Made by a program: the position numbers and the translations under genes. From contig OZ244871.1 of the NCBI GenBank assembly GCA_965221105.1, positions 2,418,001 through 2,482,000 on the forward strand: a stretch of DNA of 64,000 nt, in the 5' to 3' direction. Each line of letters starts with the position of its first letter. The first letter of the stretch is position 1. This DNA comes from GM7GCV1 sp965221105. GTDB taxonomy: Bacteria > Pseudomonadota > Gammaproteobacteria > Pseudomonadales > GM7GCV1. Of this stretch, positions 26,982 through 35,846 are shown one piece after another. Below the pieces are notes generated by a model that was not told the DNA's origin, ran no database searches, and worked only from the letters and a program-made list of their open reading frames with translations.

Positions 26982-27216
26982 GGCCCTGATTGAGGCCGGT
27001 GCCGTCAGGCGGGTGGAGTGCATAGCCAATGGCGGCAGTTTCTACATCGAGATGCATACCTCCAACGGCAGGGAGCTGGTGACCACTGCGGCAGATCGGG
27101 TCAAGACATGGCGCAGGTTGGATAGTGCGGCGAAATGGCTGCATGATCTGGGGATAGGAAAAGCTCGGATCAATATAGAAAAATGGCATCCCGGCCAGGC
27201 AACAATGGCCGTCTAG
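26962..27216 (+). CDS. ParC-like partition-associated protein
   Basis: 84 residues. The pattern VKTWRRLDSAAKWLHDLGI after a strand-rich first half (VECIANGGSFYIEMHTS) matches the small ParC-family partition-associated proteins found on integrative conjugative elements and plasmids. Molecular function is not established. Translationally coupled to the upstream ribbon-helix-helix gene. Suggests that an integrative element once occupied this locus; no parA/parB is present. Confidence 0.65.
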   Translation: MERRVLKALIEAGAVRRVECIANGGSFYIEMHTSNGRELVTTAADRVKTWRRLDSAAKWLHDLGIGKARINIEKWHPGQATMAV

Positions 27217-27770
27217 AAGTCAATGTCACTGCCAGTTTGGCCTGCACCAGATGGATGTGCATGGAGTGCAGCAGGGATTGTCACAGAACAGCAAAGCGCA
27301 GGGTGTCTGTAGTGGGTAGGCGGCATGAACTCAGGTATCATTCGACTTCGGCCGGACTCATTCTGGGTCGGCTCGCCATCGGTGCCTGTAAGGTGCGCCT
27401 GCCCAGTGACTCCATGTCACAACGTCACACAGGCTCAGGCTTTCCCGACTCATCACACCTGTTCCGACAACTGTCTCGCTCGAAAGTACTATATTTGATC
27501 TAAATAGTGGCACATGGTGCAAGTTTTATGGCAGGCGAGGCCATGTATAAGCCTCTAAGTGCTTCATTCACTCATAGCATATCGATCCGGGAGTTAATCT
27601 GATCTTGCCAGAGGTGTGTAAAGGACCCCGATAAAACCAACACATGGTGTGTTTCCAGCGGGTCTTTCGGGGCCCACTTTTATATGGGGCAGCAGGGTTG
27701 CGGTTCGCCAGTTCGCCGTGCTCGTGCACCATCCTGGTGGGGTGTAGCTTTACTCATGGCGACGCAGCCT
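27217..27770. other. Intergenic stretch without recognisable gene
   Basis: 554 bases. No coding pattern, RNA gene or convincing repeat was recognised on either strand. Short open frames have no typical codon use or ribosome sites. Possibly decayed island DNA. Confidence 0.5.
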
Positions 27771-28130
27771 TCAGTGCCTCGTCTCTGGCACTGAAACCCG
27801 AATGCGGCCTTCCCGAATGGTCAGTACAGCGCCGGATTCCAGTGCGCCCTGGTGATGTGCAATAACCTGCCCCATGATCACGATGCGTTGCTGCATCGGC
27901 ACATCTGGCAATCTGACCAGTCCTGCGTGTGCAACCCCGTGCAGGTAGATCAGATCTCCAAAATCGGTGTCTATGGTGACCAGCACCCTGCCTTCAACTG
28001 CGGCGCGCTCCAGAAGCGCCCTGTCGCCCGGGTCCAAGCCAAGCTCAGGGGCATCAAGCACATCGTGCCCGCCAGAGCGCAGCCATTCCGCGAGCCTGCG
28101 GCCCGCACACCGATCAACCAGTACTCTCAC
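27771..28130 (-). CDS. DUF5615 PIN-like toxin
   Basis: 119 residues. MRVLVDRCAGRRLAEWLRSG and DRALLERAAVEGRVLVTIDTDF are the hallmarks of the DUF5615 PIN-like family, with acidic residues D6 and those in TIDTDFGDL placed as in PIN nucleases. Its start overlaps the stop of the DUF433 gene by four bases (ATGA), the standard arrangement of DUF433-DUF5615 toxin-antitoxin pairs. Predicted to be an RNase-like toxin; activity is not demonstrated for most members. Confidence 0.87.
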   Translation of the reverse strand: MRVLVDRCAGRRLAEWLRSGGHDVLDAPELGLDPGDRALLERAAVEGRVLVTIDTDFGDLIYLHGVAHAGLVRLPDVPMQQRIVIMGQVIAHHQGALESGAVLTIREGRIRVSVPETRH

Positions 28131-28378
28131 ACTTCCCCTACAGTGATCGCAGACAGGGTGTCGCCGGCGATCACGGCATGCGCATACGCCGCACAGGCTC
28201 GAATGTCGTTCAGCTCGAGATCCGGGTAGTCGTCAAGGATCTCCTCATTGGAGACACCTTGCGCCATCAGGCTCAGGATCAGTTCCACAGAAATTCGCAG
28301 GTCGCGCACAATGGGCTTGCCGTTGAACACCTCAGGCCGTGCAGTGATTCTCTCAAGGAGTGATGATTCGTTGGTCAT
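28127..28378 (-). CDS. DUF433 antitoxin
   Basis: 83 residues. LERITARPEVFNGKPIVRDL and SVELILSLMAQGVSNEEILD followed by YPDLELNDIRACAAYA match DUF433, a helix-turn-helix antitoxin of the VapB-type superfamily. The start at 28378 is chosen for a GAGGGGA ribosome site; an upstream ATG at 28435 would add a non-conserved extension. It is co-transcribed with the DUF5615 toxin and probably represses the operon. Confidence 0.88.
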   Translation of the reverse strand: MTNESSLLERITARPEVFNGKPIVRDLRISVELILSLMAQGVSNEEILDDYPDLELNDIRACAAYAHAVIAGDTLSAITVGEV

Positions 28379-28881
28379 GGTCGATTCCCCTCTGTGAAGA
28401 TTCAGTATAAAGGCTCCCGCCCCCGCTGGCGACACACAGATCCAGCGCTTACGCCCTCTGCAGCTCTGTGCGGGGTTCTTTTCTGTACAGGGGTTGCGTA
28501 AGTTTCATGCTGCACAGAACATCAGAAATGGCGACAGTTCACTCTGGGATACTGTGAGGCTCACGCAATCGGAACCGGAGTGACCATGACCAAAACAAAA
28601 ACTGTATACAACCCCCAGCGCGCGGCTGAGTGAGAAGGGTGTTTACAGTTTTGCCATCGATCATATCTATTCGATACTGGAACCACACTACACCGATGAT
28701 GTAAAAGCGGGTTACTGCGAGTACATTCAGTTCAAGCCCGGTTGAGGGTTAGATTATTCTGCGTCAAATTTTGATGATACAGTGCAGTGGGAGAAAGCTG
28801 GCACAGATATGTTCTTTCGGGTCTTTTTTTGGGATGGTGCTCTGAACCATGGAGGAAAAAGGGTCCGACACTCCCGTCAGT
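28379..28881. other. Gap with one unrecognised short open stretch
   Basis: 503 bases. A 38-codon open stretch on the plus strand (28629-28745; contains SFAIDHIYSILEPHYTDD) has coding-like composition but no start codon or family I recognise. Nothing else is supportable. Confidence 0.4.
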
Positions 28882-28995
28882 TCAGCCGTCTGTGTAGTAG
28901 TAGCTATAGCCGTTGAGTGCAGGCGCGCCGCCCAAATGCGAGTAGAGAACCCTGGAGCCTTCCGGAAAAAATCCCCTGCGCGTCAGATCAATCAT
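28882..28995 (-). pseudogene. C-terminal scrap of a D-cysteine desulfhydrase/ACC deaminase-family gene
   Basis: The last 37 codons read MIDLTRRGFFPEGSRVLYSH, then LGGAPALNGYSYYY before TGA. This is the typical end of PLP-dependent D-cysteine desulfhydrase/1-aminocyclopropane-1-carboxylate deaminase proteins (GFF..G..VLy.HlGG.paL). Upstream in the same frame there is an immediate stop and then IS66 sequence from 29019, so the element removed the rest. Non-functional. Confidence 0.65.
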
Positions 28996-29018
28996 CTATC
29001 ACCACCCCACACATAACG

Positions 29019-29513
29019 ATCTGTATGGCGGTCAGCGGGTTGGTGACCTGGTGGGCCATGGACTGGAGAGAGCTGGAGATTCGGCAGTGGGCCTGGGCGT
29101 GACGGAGGGTTCGGAAGCAGCCGGAGACCTTCTGCCTGACCTTGGCCATGCGGATATCGCGCTCGGCGCGGGTGTTGGTGAACGGGGTGTCGGGGTCGCG
29201 GCGGTGCGCAGCACCTCGGTGTCGTACTGGGTCAGCGCCTCGTGGAGGTTCTCGGCGTCGGACTTGGCGATGCGCCCGCGCTGTCCGTCGAGGCGGGCGG
29301 GGGCTTGTTCCCCTGTGGCCTGGGTGAGGATGGTCCGGGAGCGCGTGCGCACGGCCGTGAAGGCTGCCTCGTCGAGGGCCTTGGCGTCAAGTTCACTGAC
29401 CCTGCGGCAGGTTCCGCTCAGGAGGTGGCCCAAGCGCTTGGCCCAGGCGTGGCCGTGGGCGTCCTCGACGAACTTCAGGTCGCGCAGCTGGTGGGCACCG
29501 CACAGGGCGACTC
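29019..29513 (-). mobile_element. IS66-family transposase remnant (copy A)
   Basis: Reverse-strand text reads ALCGAHQLRDLKFVED, HAWAKRLGHLLSG, then in another frame FTNTRAERDIRMAKVRQKVS and GCFRTLRHAQAHCRI, the C-terminal half of IS66 TnpC transposases (usual pattern FTNNqAERdlRm.K.rqkiSG). The frame changes between the EVLR and DPDTPFT segments. The right end stops at the codons for AIQI, earlier than in copy B. Both ends are lost. High-GC relative to neighbours. Confidence 0.8.
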
Positions 29514-29732
29514 ACATTTCTCGCTGCGGGGTCCATGCGTCAGGTCGCGCACGGCGTTTCTGGAAAGGACTGCAGTGTACAGATGCTTGACCACTCGCGG
29601 GGCGCCTCCTATAATCTGCGCCCTTTACGCGGCTGCCATTTCCATGTTTGTGCGCCGTAAAAAGCCCTTGGGTGAGTGACTTGGGGTTCAGTCCGTCCAG
29701 AGGGCTTGTAAAACCGAATCGTACAGGATAGT

Positions 29733-29809
<77 letters not shown>

Positions 29810-29966
29810 CTTTATCCTGCGTAAGGCGGACCATCTGGCCGCCTTGGGAAGGTGTGGTAATCTCAGAGGACGATTCGTCCGGTTTTTCCTGCTCACCGTT
29901 TTGATGACTACCATCTTAGTCAGTCATCATTTTCACCTGCTGCATAATCGGATCATGAGTTCCAAC

Positions 29967-30233
29967 CTACTTATGCTTAACTGAGGCAATCGTTAGAATA
30001 CCAGCCAGGTCGCCATGCAGGTCGATGGCATATTCTTTTCCGTTCTCTTGAGGCTTCAGCACAATCTTGTCGATCAGACTGCGTAGAAGGCCTGCTGCCT
30101 CGGCGCGGGTTTCTTCCGGATTTAACCCATGGTTACCAACAAAATCGGTACGCTCGCCGCGTGTGGCAAAGAACTCACCGAGCTGAAAACTCTCCTGCGA
30201 AAGTGCGTATCCGCAACATGCCAGCCAGGCCAT
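29967..30233 (-). pseudogene. C-terminal remnant of a large serine recombinase
   Basis: About 88 codons. EAAGLLRSLIDKIVLKPQEN followed by YAIDLHGDLAGILTIA is the conserved tail of large serine recombinases (alRsLIdrIvltP...idLhGdLAgIL). The catalytic N-terminal resolvase domain is missing, so it is inactive. Its place 157 bases after tRNA-fMet suggests that an integrative element once entered here. Confidence 0.75.
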
Positions 30234-30271
30234 CGCAGAAAGAGCTGATTGTGAAAAACACTCATGATGCT

Positions 30272-31528
30272 TTATTTCTCATGTGAGAACCTTGGCAGAT
30301 CAGCCAGTCTATCCGGGCTAAAGGGCTCATCACCGAAGAATCCGGGGTAGTAAAAAGAACGAAGCCTGGCATGGAAGGCGCGTGCCTGTTGTTCATAGGC
30401 TAGAGTTGAATTCATATCTGTTCCGGCCAGTTTCTGAAGAAGCCGCTCCAGAAGAGCAGGCGGTGCTGCAAGGGCCAAGAGCCCGGCCATTCGGTCTCGC
30501 TCAAGCCGCCCTGTGGTATACGCGGATGCAAGATGTTCTGTTTTGTGATCTCCCATGTGTTGGAAGGCGTAATACCATGCCCAGTCGAATCCTTCTCCCC
30601 TCTTGGTATAACCCGCCCATTCAGGGTGACGCTCAAAAAACGGCGACATCGTTTCTTCCACAGGCAGATCCCAGGCATCGTTGACCGCCTCCCGCTGAGT
30701 CATCAGAATCTCGGCGCCAGACGGAATCGGGACTACATGATCAATGACCATGCGACCGCCGGCAGGCAGAATCGTGCCAAGTGCAATCCAAATGCCGATC
30801 AGGGTGGCAAGAATCACCGGCGGTGAACTCCTCCAGCTTGCGAACCCTATACATAATACAGTCCACATAACGACAGAGACCGTTACCAAAGCTGCGGCAG
30901 CACAGAGTGTGGCGAATGCCGTACCGCTTGAGGCACCGGCAATGAACAGCGGGACGAGCGCGGCAATTGTAATGGCCCCGGATCTTAAAAAAGCTCTCCA
31001 CCACCAGAGTGAGTCGGCAGCCCCTGAGGTTGCAACAAGCAGATCGAAACGCCCAGACACGCGTTCCCCCGCTTTCAGATCATGAAGAAGAAAAATGAGA
31101 ATCAGGGGGAGAACAAAGGCTGCAAAAAATGCAAAGTCGAACCGGCCGATCAACACGAGTTCAGGATTGCCCGCGTCGTGCTCGTAAATCTGGCCTTCCA
31201 GCGCGAGCATACGCAACCGGTGTTTCCAGGGGGAGGCATCCCTCCGACCCATGGCGGCAAACGCAAAGTCGGAGGGTGCATCATAGGTCAGGTGAAAACT
31301 GTAGTAGGCGGCACTGCCCCAGTCAGACTGTCTGGAAAATTCAGCTGACCGGTCTTTCAGGTCAGCATCTAACAGGCGTTCGATGGCATCGCGCTGATGT
31401 CGAACCTCTGCCAGGCCCGAAAAGACCGCCAAGGACGACAAGCCCAGGACCACCAGTACCCACACCACAACGACATGGTCACGCGCCATGAACCGGCTCT
31501 CACGCATGAGGGTACGAAAGGTGCTCAT
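30272..31528 (-). CDS. ABC-2 type permease with DUF3526-like large extracytoplasmic domain
   Basis: 418 residues. Membrane segments: VVVVWVLVVLGLSSLAVF near the start, then FAFFAAFVLPLILIFLLHDL, the ITIAALVPLFIAGAS region, a segment through VTVSVVMWTVLCIGFA and a last one near LIGIWIALGTIL. A long hydrophilic loop lies between helices one and two, and another follows the last helix, as in DUF3526 permeases. The start at 31528 overlaps the stop of the previous gene (ATGA). Fourth gene of the receptor-ABC operon; the two permeases are about equally long and probably form a heterodimer. Substrate unknown. Confidence 0.85.
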   Translation of the reverse strand: MSTFRTLMRESRFMARDHVVVVWVLVVLGLSSLAVFSGLAEVRHQRDAIERLLDADLKDRSAEFSRQSDWGSAAYYSFHLTYDAPSDFAFAAMGRRDASPWKHRLRMLALEGQIYEHDAGNPELVLIGRFDFAFFAAFVLPLILIFLLHDLKAGERVSGRFDLLVATSGAADSLWWWRAFLRSGAITIAALVPLFIAGASSGTAFATLCAAAALVTVSVVMWTVLCIGFASWRSSPPVILATLIGIWIALGTILPAGGRMVIDHVVPIPSGAEILMTQREAVNDAWDLPVEETMSPFFERHPEWAGYTKRGEGFDWAWYYAFQHMGDHKTEHLASAYTTGRLERDRMAGLLALAAPPALLERLLQKLAGTDMNSTLAYEQQARAFHARLRSFYYPGFFGDEPFSPDRLADLPRFSHEK

Positions 31529-32961
31529 GGCTTCAGCCTGCCACCGGCCCAGATCAGCAAGACAGAGAGTACCGCAGCCCATGCGACCAGCATCAGGATG
31601 GACGGGCCTGCGGTTGCCAGTCGAGCGGGAGCGCTTGCCTGTACAAAACGGAATTCATCAAGAAGCCGCCAGTTGGAGGCATCCATGCGTGTGCGATCAT
31701 AGGATTCCTGATCGCGATTGCGGTTGACATCGTCCATGTAGGACAGTTGTTCGGCATGTACCCGATTGAGACCCTGGACAAATTCATACCTCAGTTCTTC
31801 TGCTTGCCTCAGAAACCTGTGGTGGTGCTCAAGATCTGTCCCTGATAATGCGCGAGAAGCGCCCGCGACCGCCAGCAAGGGTGTAACCCAGCCGTGACCG
31901 GCTAACAGGCCAGCCTGTTGCATTTCAGCTTCCATGCGCCTGTCTGCATAGGCATTCATGGCCTGAGTGAGCTTTTCTTCAGCGTTCTGCGCAACAATAC
32001 CCCGGATATTGACTTCCAGTTCCTCAACCCGATCCACCCCGTACTCTTCAAGCAGATTCGAGCGCAACTGCTCAAAATCCGAATCACTCACACTGTGACC
32101 ATCGCTTAAATCTTTCAGCTCGTTCAACATGGCGAGTTCTGTTTCTATTTTTCCTGCAAGCGGAGCTACGCTGGAAGCGACGTTCACGGCGACAGCCGGC
32201 AGCACGAGCGTCAAGATGAGCCAGAGTGCTGCAAGGGTTGCTACTGCGGATGAACGCGTGCCCAGCAACGAAGAGATAAGAAGTGTCAGGCTGGCCCAGA
32301 CTGAAAGGTAAAGGAAATAGGTGCCAACAAGTGATGCTGCTGCAAGCATACTCTCCCCACGACCCAGCGAAAGCAGGACGCTTGATACAAGTGGAACAAG
32401 CAGCAGGAGCACAAAGAGAAAAAGTGCCAGGAGTTTACCTGCCAACAGCGAGCGGCCAGACATTCCCTGTGCAAGCAGAGGTGCCAGCGCTCCCGCCTCG
32501 CGCTCACGGATAATCGCACCATGCCCAAGTACAATGACCAGAAGGGGCGCAAAAACCTGATACACCATTGCGGGGGTCAGCCAGGACAGGCTGCCCAGGC
32601 CGGCGCTGGCACCTGATGCTGAAAAGGTCGCAGAATTCTGACGGTGCCCTTCCAGAAACATTGTCTTCCCGGTCACCGAATCCAGGCCCGGGTCAAATGC
32701 TGCCAGGGGTACAGGTGTTCGAAATACATAATGCCCGTAGTGAACCATGCGATGCGGATGACGGTCAGGCTGGGCTAAAAACGTGTGTTCTGCTTCGGCC
32801 TGGTGATGTTCACGCTCGGAGGCTTCCGCCTGCATGCGCACAGCAGTCAGCGAGTTCACCGAAATCAGGACGACCACAAACAGGGCGACGACAGCGAGCG
32901 CCAGATGAGAACGCAACCAGTAGCGCCACTCTTCCCGTACGATGACCAGTGCCTGGGTCAT
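31525..32961 (-). CDS. ABC-2 type permease, DUF3526 family
   Basis: 478 residues. First helix HLALAVVALFVVVLISVNSL, then an about 120-residue extracytoplasmic region (ERHHQAEAEH-type segment, TGKTMFLEGHRQNSATF), then helices around YQVFAPLLVIVLGHGAII, LLALFLFVLLLLVPLVSSVL, TYFLYLSVWASLTLLISSLL and LAALWLILTLVLPAVAV, and a final helix near the C-terminus. The REREAGALAPLLAQ motif after helix two is the coupling helix of ABC-2 exporters. Overlaps the ATPase stop by four bases and the next permease by four bases. Confidence 0.88.
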   Translation of the reverse strand: MTQALVIVREEWRYWLRSHLALAVVALFVVVLISVNSLTAVRMQAEASEREHHQAEAEHTFLAQPDRHPHRMVHYGHYVFRTPVPLAAFDPGLDSVTGKTMFLEGHRQNSATFSASGASAGLGSLSWLTPAMVYQVFAPLLVIVLGHGAIIREREAGALAPLLAQGMSGRSLLAGKLLALFLFVLLLLVPLVSSVLLSLGRGESMLAAASLVGTYFLYLSVWASLTLLISSLLGTRSSAVATLAALWLILTLVLPAVAVNVASSVAPLAGKIETELAMLNELKDLSDGHSVSDSDFEQLRSNLLEEYGVDRVEELEVNIRGIVAQNAEEKLTQAMNAYADRRMEAEMQQAGLLAGHGWVTPLLAVAGASRALSGTDLEHHHRFLRQAEELRYEFVQGLNRVHAEQLSYMDDVNRNRDQESYDRTRMDASNWRLLDEFRFVQASAPARLATAGPSILMLVAWAAVLSVLLIWAGGRLKP

Positions 32962-33698
32962 GCTGCCCCCTGTTCTTTGGACTCCTGATCTGAGAAAGCA
33001 CGATGAACGGTTTCGGTCTCGATCCGGCCGCTTTCCGGGGCGGTAAATTCGCCAACCAGCATGCCACCTCGAAGCACGCCGATCCTGTCAGCGACCTGAC
33101 AGGCGCCATAGACATCATGCGTCACCATCAGCACGGTTTTGCCACCATCTGCAAGGTCGCGAACGAGATTATGAAATTCATCGATGGCACCGGGGTCCAG
33201 TCCCGAGGTTGGCTCGTCCAGCAGGAGGATGTCCGTATCCCTGAGAATGGCCAGAGCGATCGCCACTTTCTGCCGCATACCCTTTGAATACTCTTTGAGC
33301 TTGCGCTGTCTTGATTCGGGATCGAGCGACACCTGATCAAGCGCGGACTCCATTGCCAGCCTGTCATACGGAACCCGGGCAAGTTGCAGAAAATAACGCA
33401 GGTTTTCATAGGCGTCCAGATGCTCGTAGAGCGATGCCGATTCAGGGAGATAGGCGATTGCCCCACGTGCCGCCTTGGGGTCAGCGGCAACATCCACACC
33501 CTTAACGGCAATGCTGCCACCTGAAGGTGGCAGAAATCCGAGAAAACTCAGCAGCGTGGTCGACTTGCCTGCACCATTTCCGCCGAGAAGCGCGTACACC
33601 TCGCCGCCTCTTACACGAAAGGAGATGCCGCTCAGGACTTCCTTGTCCGAGCGACACACCCGGAGCTGATCTGCCTGCAGCTTGGCAGAACTGTTCAT
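32958..33698 (-). CDS. ABC transporter ATP-binding protein
   Basis: 246 residues, a single ABC ATPase. Walker A LLGGNGAGKSTT (Gly in place of the usual Pro), Q-loop after SASLYEHLD, signature YSKGMRQKVAIA, Walker B ILLLDEPTSGLDPG and the switch His in MVTHDVYG. Energises the two DUF3526-type permeases encoded next; the three genes overlap by ATGA at each junction. The TonB receptor lies just upstream with an 18-base gap, so all four genes form one operon. Confidence 0.95.
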   Translation of the reverse strand: MNSSAKLQADQLRVCRSDKEVLSGISFRVRGGEVYALLGGNGAGKSTTLLSFLGFLPPSGGSIAVKGVDVAADPKAARGAIAYLPESASLYEHLDAYENLRYFLQLARVPYDRLAMESALDQVSLDPESRQRKLKEYSKGMRQKVAIALAILRDTDILLLDEPTSGLDPGAIDEFHNLVRDLADGGKTVLMVTHDVYGACQVADRIGVLRGGMLVGEFTAPESGRIETETVHRAFSDQESKEQGAA

Positions 33699-33716
33699 CG
33701 TACCCCCGGATTCTCG

Positions 33717-35846
33717 CTAAAAGCGGTAGAGTGCGGACACACGGACACTGCGCGGAGTACCCGGCTGTACCCAAACGTCCGCATAGGAGTTGGTGTAATA
33801 TTCCTCGTCAAACAGGTTGTGTACTTCCGCACGCAACCCCAGGGAATCTGAAACTTCGTAGTTCGCAGCGATTCGAACGGTGGTGTAGCTTGGAAGCTTG
33901 AAGTTTGGGTCCCCAAATTCACCGCTTCTCTCATCGACGTACATTAAACCACCTATAAATGTCAGTGCCTTGCCATCCAGTTGAGTCTGCTGAGAGAGCT
34001 GCAGACTGAATTGATTTTCAGCAACATTGAGAAGACTTGAGCCAGCTGGAATGAAATTATACGAAATGAAATCGGTATAGTCGTTTTTGGTTTCAGCATC
34101 CACGTAAGCATACGACAGCCACATACTCAGGGTGTCAGTGAGGTTACCCGTGAGGTCAAACTCAAAACCCTTACTTCCAGCTGCACCTACCGCAGTCGGA
34201 TTGAAATCGGCATCAAAAGTGGCAATATTGGACTGCTCAAGATCAAAGACCGCAAATGTTCCAGCCAGCGCACCGTCATTCAGTTCAAACTTGACCCCTA
34301 TTTCGGTCGATTCAGACAGATTGGGATCCAAACCGTTCTCATCGGTTGCACCAGACAGTGGACGGAAGTTTTCACCGTATACAGCGTACAAAGACAGGGC
34401 ATCTGTAGCCCGGTACACCACTCCGAATTGTGGACTTACCTGAGTCTCGGAGTACTCAGAGGTGCTGTCTGATCTGCGATTATTCAGCTCTTGCTGATAG
34501 TCGTCGAATCGGGCTCCAATTCGAATGTCCAGTTTATCCGTAACGCTGATCTGATCCTGGACATAGAAGCCGACGGACTCCTGCGTTTCAACCCGGTCGA
34601 TTTGCGAAGCCAGCGCGAGGGTGGATACCGGGTGGTTCCCATAGATCGGGTTAAAGATATTGATGCTTTGATCCGTTGATCTGTCTCGGAAAGCGATCTG
34701 ATCATTTTCGAATTCATCAACATCGATGCCCGCGATAATACGATGCGCGAGCCCGCCGGTATCGAAACTTCCGCTGAACTCCGCCCGGAATACTCGGTAC
34801 GTTGCATCGTAATCACGATTACGGCTAAAACGACCAAAATTGCCCTCGGCATCGGGGGCACCGAAGCCGTTTTCTGATGCGAGGCCTTCGAGTGAAGTAT
34901 CACGATAGTTGAAACCAACCAGGGCACTCCAGTCGGCGTTAAAATCATGCTGGAATTCCAACTGATGCCCGAGTACATCGGTGTCTATCGAACCATAGCC
35001 TGGTTCTCCAAGGAAACGGCTCTCAGGGATGAGACCCAGTTCGTCACCAAGAGCGATCACGCCCCGATCAAAAGGAGTTTCCTGAGCACTGTACTCCATT
35101 TCGTAGATAAGGTGGCTTTGATCACTGAGTCGCCAGGCCAGTGAAGGGTTCAGGCCCAGCTTTTGCGTTTCTACTGTATCCCTGAAGCTCCCAGCATCTT
35201 CATAGGCACCAACAATACGTATCGCTACAGCGTCAGATAAAGGTGTAGTGTAGTCAAAGTCAGCTCGGTAGGTACTGTAACTGCCTGCAGAAACAACGAC
35301 TTCACCTGCGGTCTCAAATGTAGGCCGCTTGGTAACCAGATTGACAGTACCACCCGGTTCGCCGCGCCCAAACAAGGCAGCACGCGGGCCTTTTAATACT
35401 TCAATCGACTCGACACCGGAAAGATCACGGGCACCACCAAATCCGCGTCCGGCGTTAAAACCATTTACCAGATAGTTACTTGGCAGGTTTTCATCACCTA
35501 CAAAACCGCGAATTGCAAAGCTGTTCCAGAGACCACCGAAATTATTTTGTCTGGAGACGGACGCTGATAAATCCAGTGCCTGGACAAGGTCAACTACGCC
35601 CGCATCTCGGAGGGTTTGGGAATCGATTTTTAACTCTGCCTGAGGCGTTTCCAGTGTATTGAAATCCCCCTGATAGGCTTGCCTTGTGCCTATGACGAAG
35701 ACCTCCTCAATGATTTCAGTGTTTCCACTCTGAGCAATTGCTGGTGTGATCCCCAGCACTAGGTAACTGAATGCTGCCATGACGGCACTGAGTGTTGAAA
35801 AAAATAAACTGCGCCGCGCAGACAGGCGAAAAGATTGAAAGGACAT
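33717..35846 (-). CDS. TonB-dependent receptor (siderophore-type), first gene of an ABC operon
   Basis: 709 residues. Signal peptide (FFSTLSAVMAAFSYLVLGITPAIA), TonB-box-like EEVFVIGTRQ, plug (DAGVVDLVQALDLSASV; FAIRGFVGDENLPSNYLVNG; VESIEVLKGPRAALFGRGEP; GGTVNLVTKRP) and a 22-strand barrel ending VRVSALYRF. The plug pattern is that of FhuA/FpvA-like siderophore receptors. GGAG lies nine bases before the ATG. It is followed by the ATPase and two DUF3526 permeases in one operon, an arrangement that differs from ordinary siderophore importers, which use FecCD-like permeases and a binding protein. Confidence 0.95.
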   Translation of the reverse strand: MSFQSFRLSARRSLFFSTLSAVMAAFSYLVLGITPAIAQSGNTEIIEEVFVIGTRQAYQGDFNTLETPQAELKIDSQTLRDAGVVDLVQALDLSASVSRQNNFGGLWNSFAIRGFVGDENLPSNYLVNGFNAGRGFGGARDLSGVESIEVLKGPRAALFGRGEPGGTVNLVTKRPTFETAGEVVVSAGSYSTYRADFDYTTPLSDAVAIRIVGAYEDAGSFRDTVETQKLGLNPSLAWRLSDQSHLIYEMEYSAQETPFDRGVIALGDELGLIPESRFLGEPGYGSIDTDVLGHQLEFQHDFNADWSALVGFNYRDTSLEGLASENGFGAPDAEGNFGRFSRNRDYDATYRVFRAEFSGSFDTGGLAHRIIAGIDVDEFENDQIAFRDRSTDQSINIFNPIYGNHPVSTLALASQIDRVETQESVGFYVQDQISVTDKLDIRIGARFDDYQQELNNRRSDSTSEYSETQVSPQFGVVYRATDALSLYAVYGENFRPLSGATDENGLDPNLSESTEIGVKFELNDGALAGTFAVFDLEQSNIATFDADFNPTAVGAAGSKGFEFDLTGNLTDTLSMWLSYAYVDAETKNDYTDFISYNFIPAGSSLLNVAENQFSLQLSQQTQLDGKALTFIGGLMYVDERSGEFGDPNFKLPSYTTVRIAANYEVSDSLGLRAEVHNLFDEEYYTNSYADVWVQPGTPRSVRVSALYRF

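Noticed and set aside
29822..29845. Inverted repeat AAGGCGG/CCGCCTT after tRNA-fMet as a terminator
   Set aside because: The stem is only 7 bp and no T run follows; could be chance.
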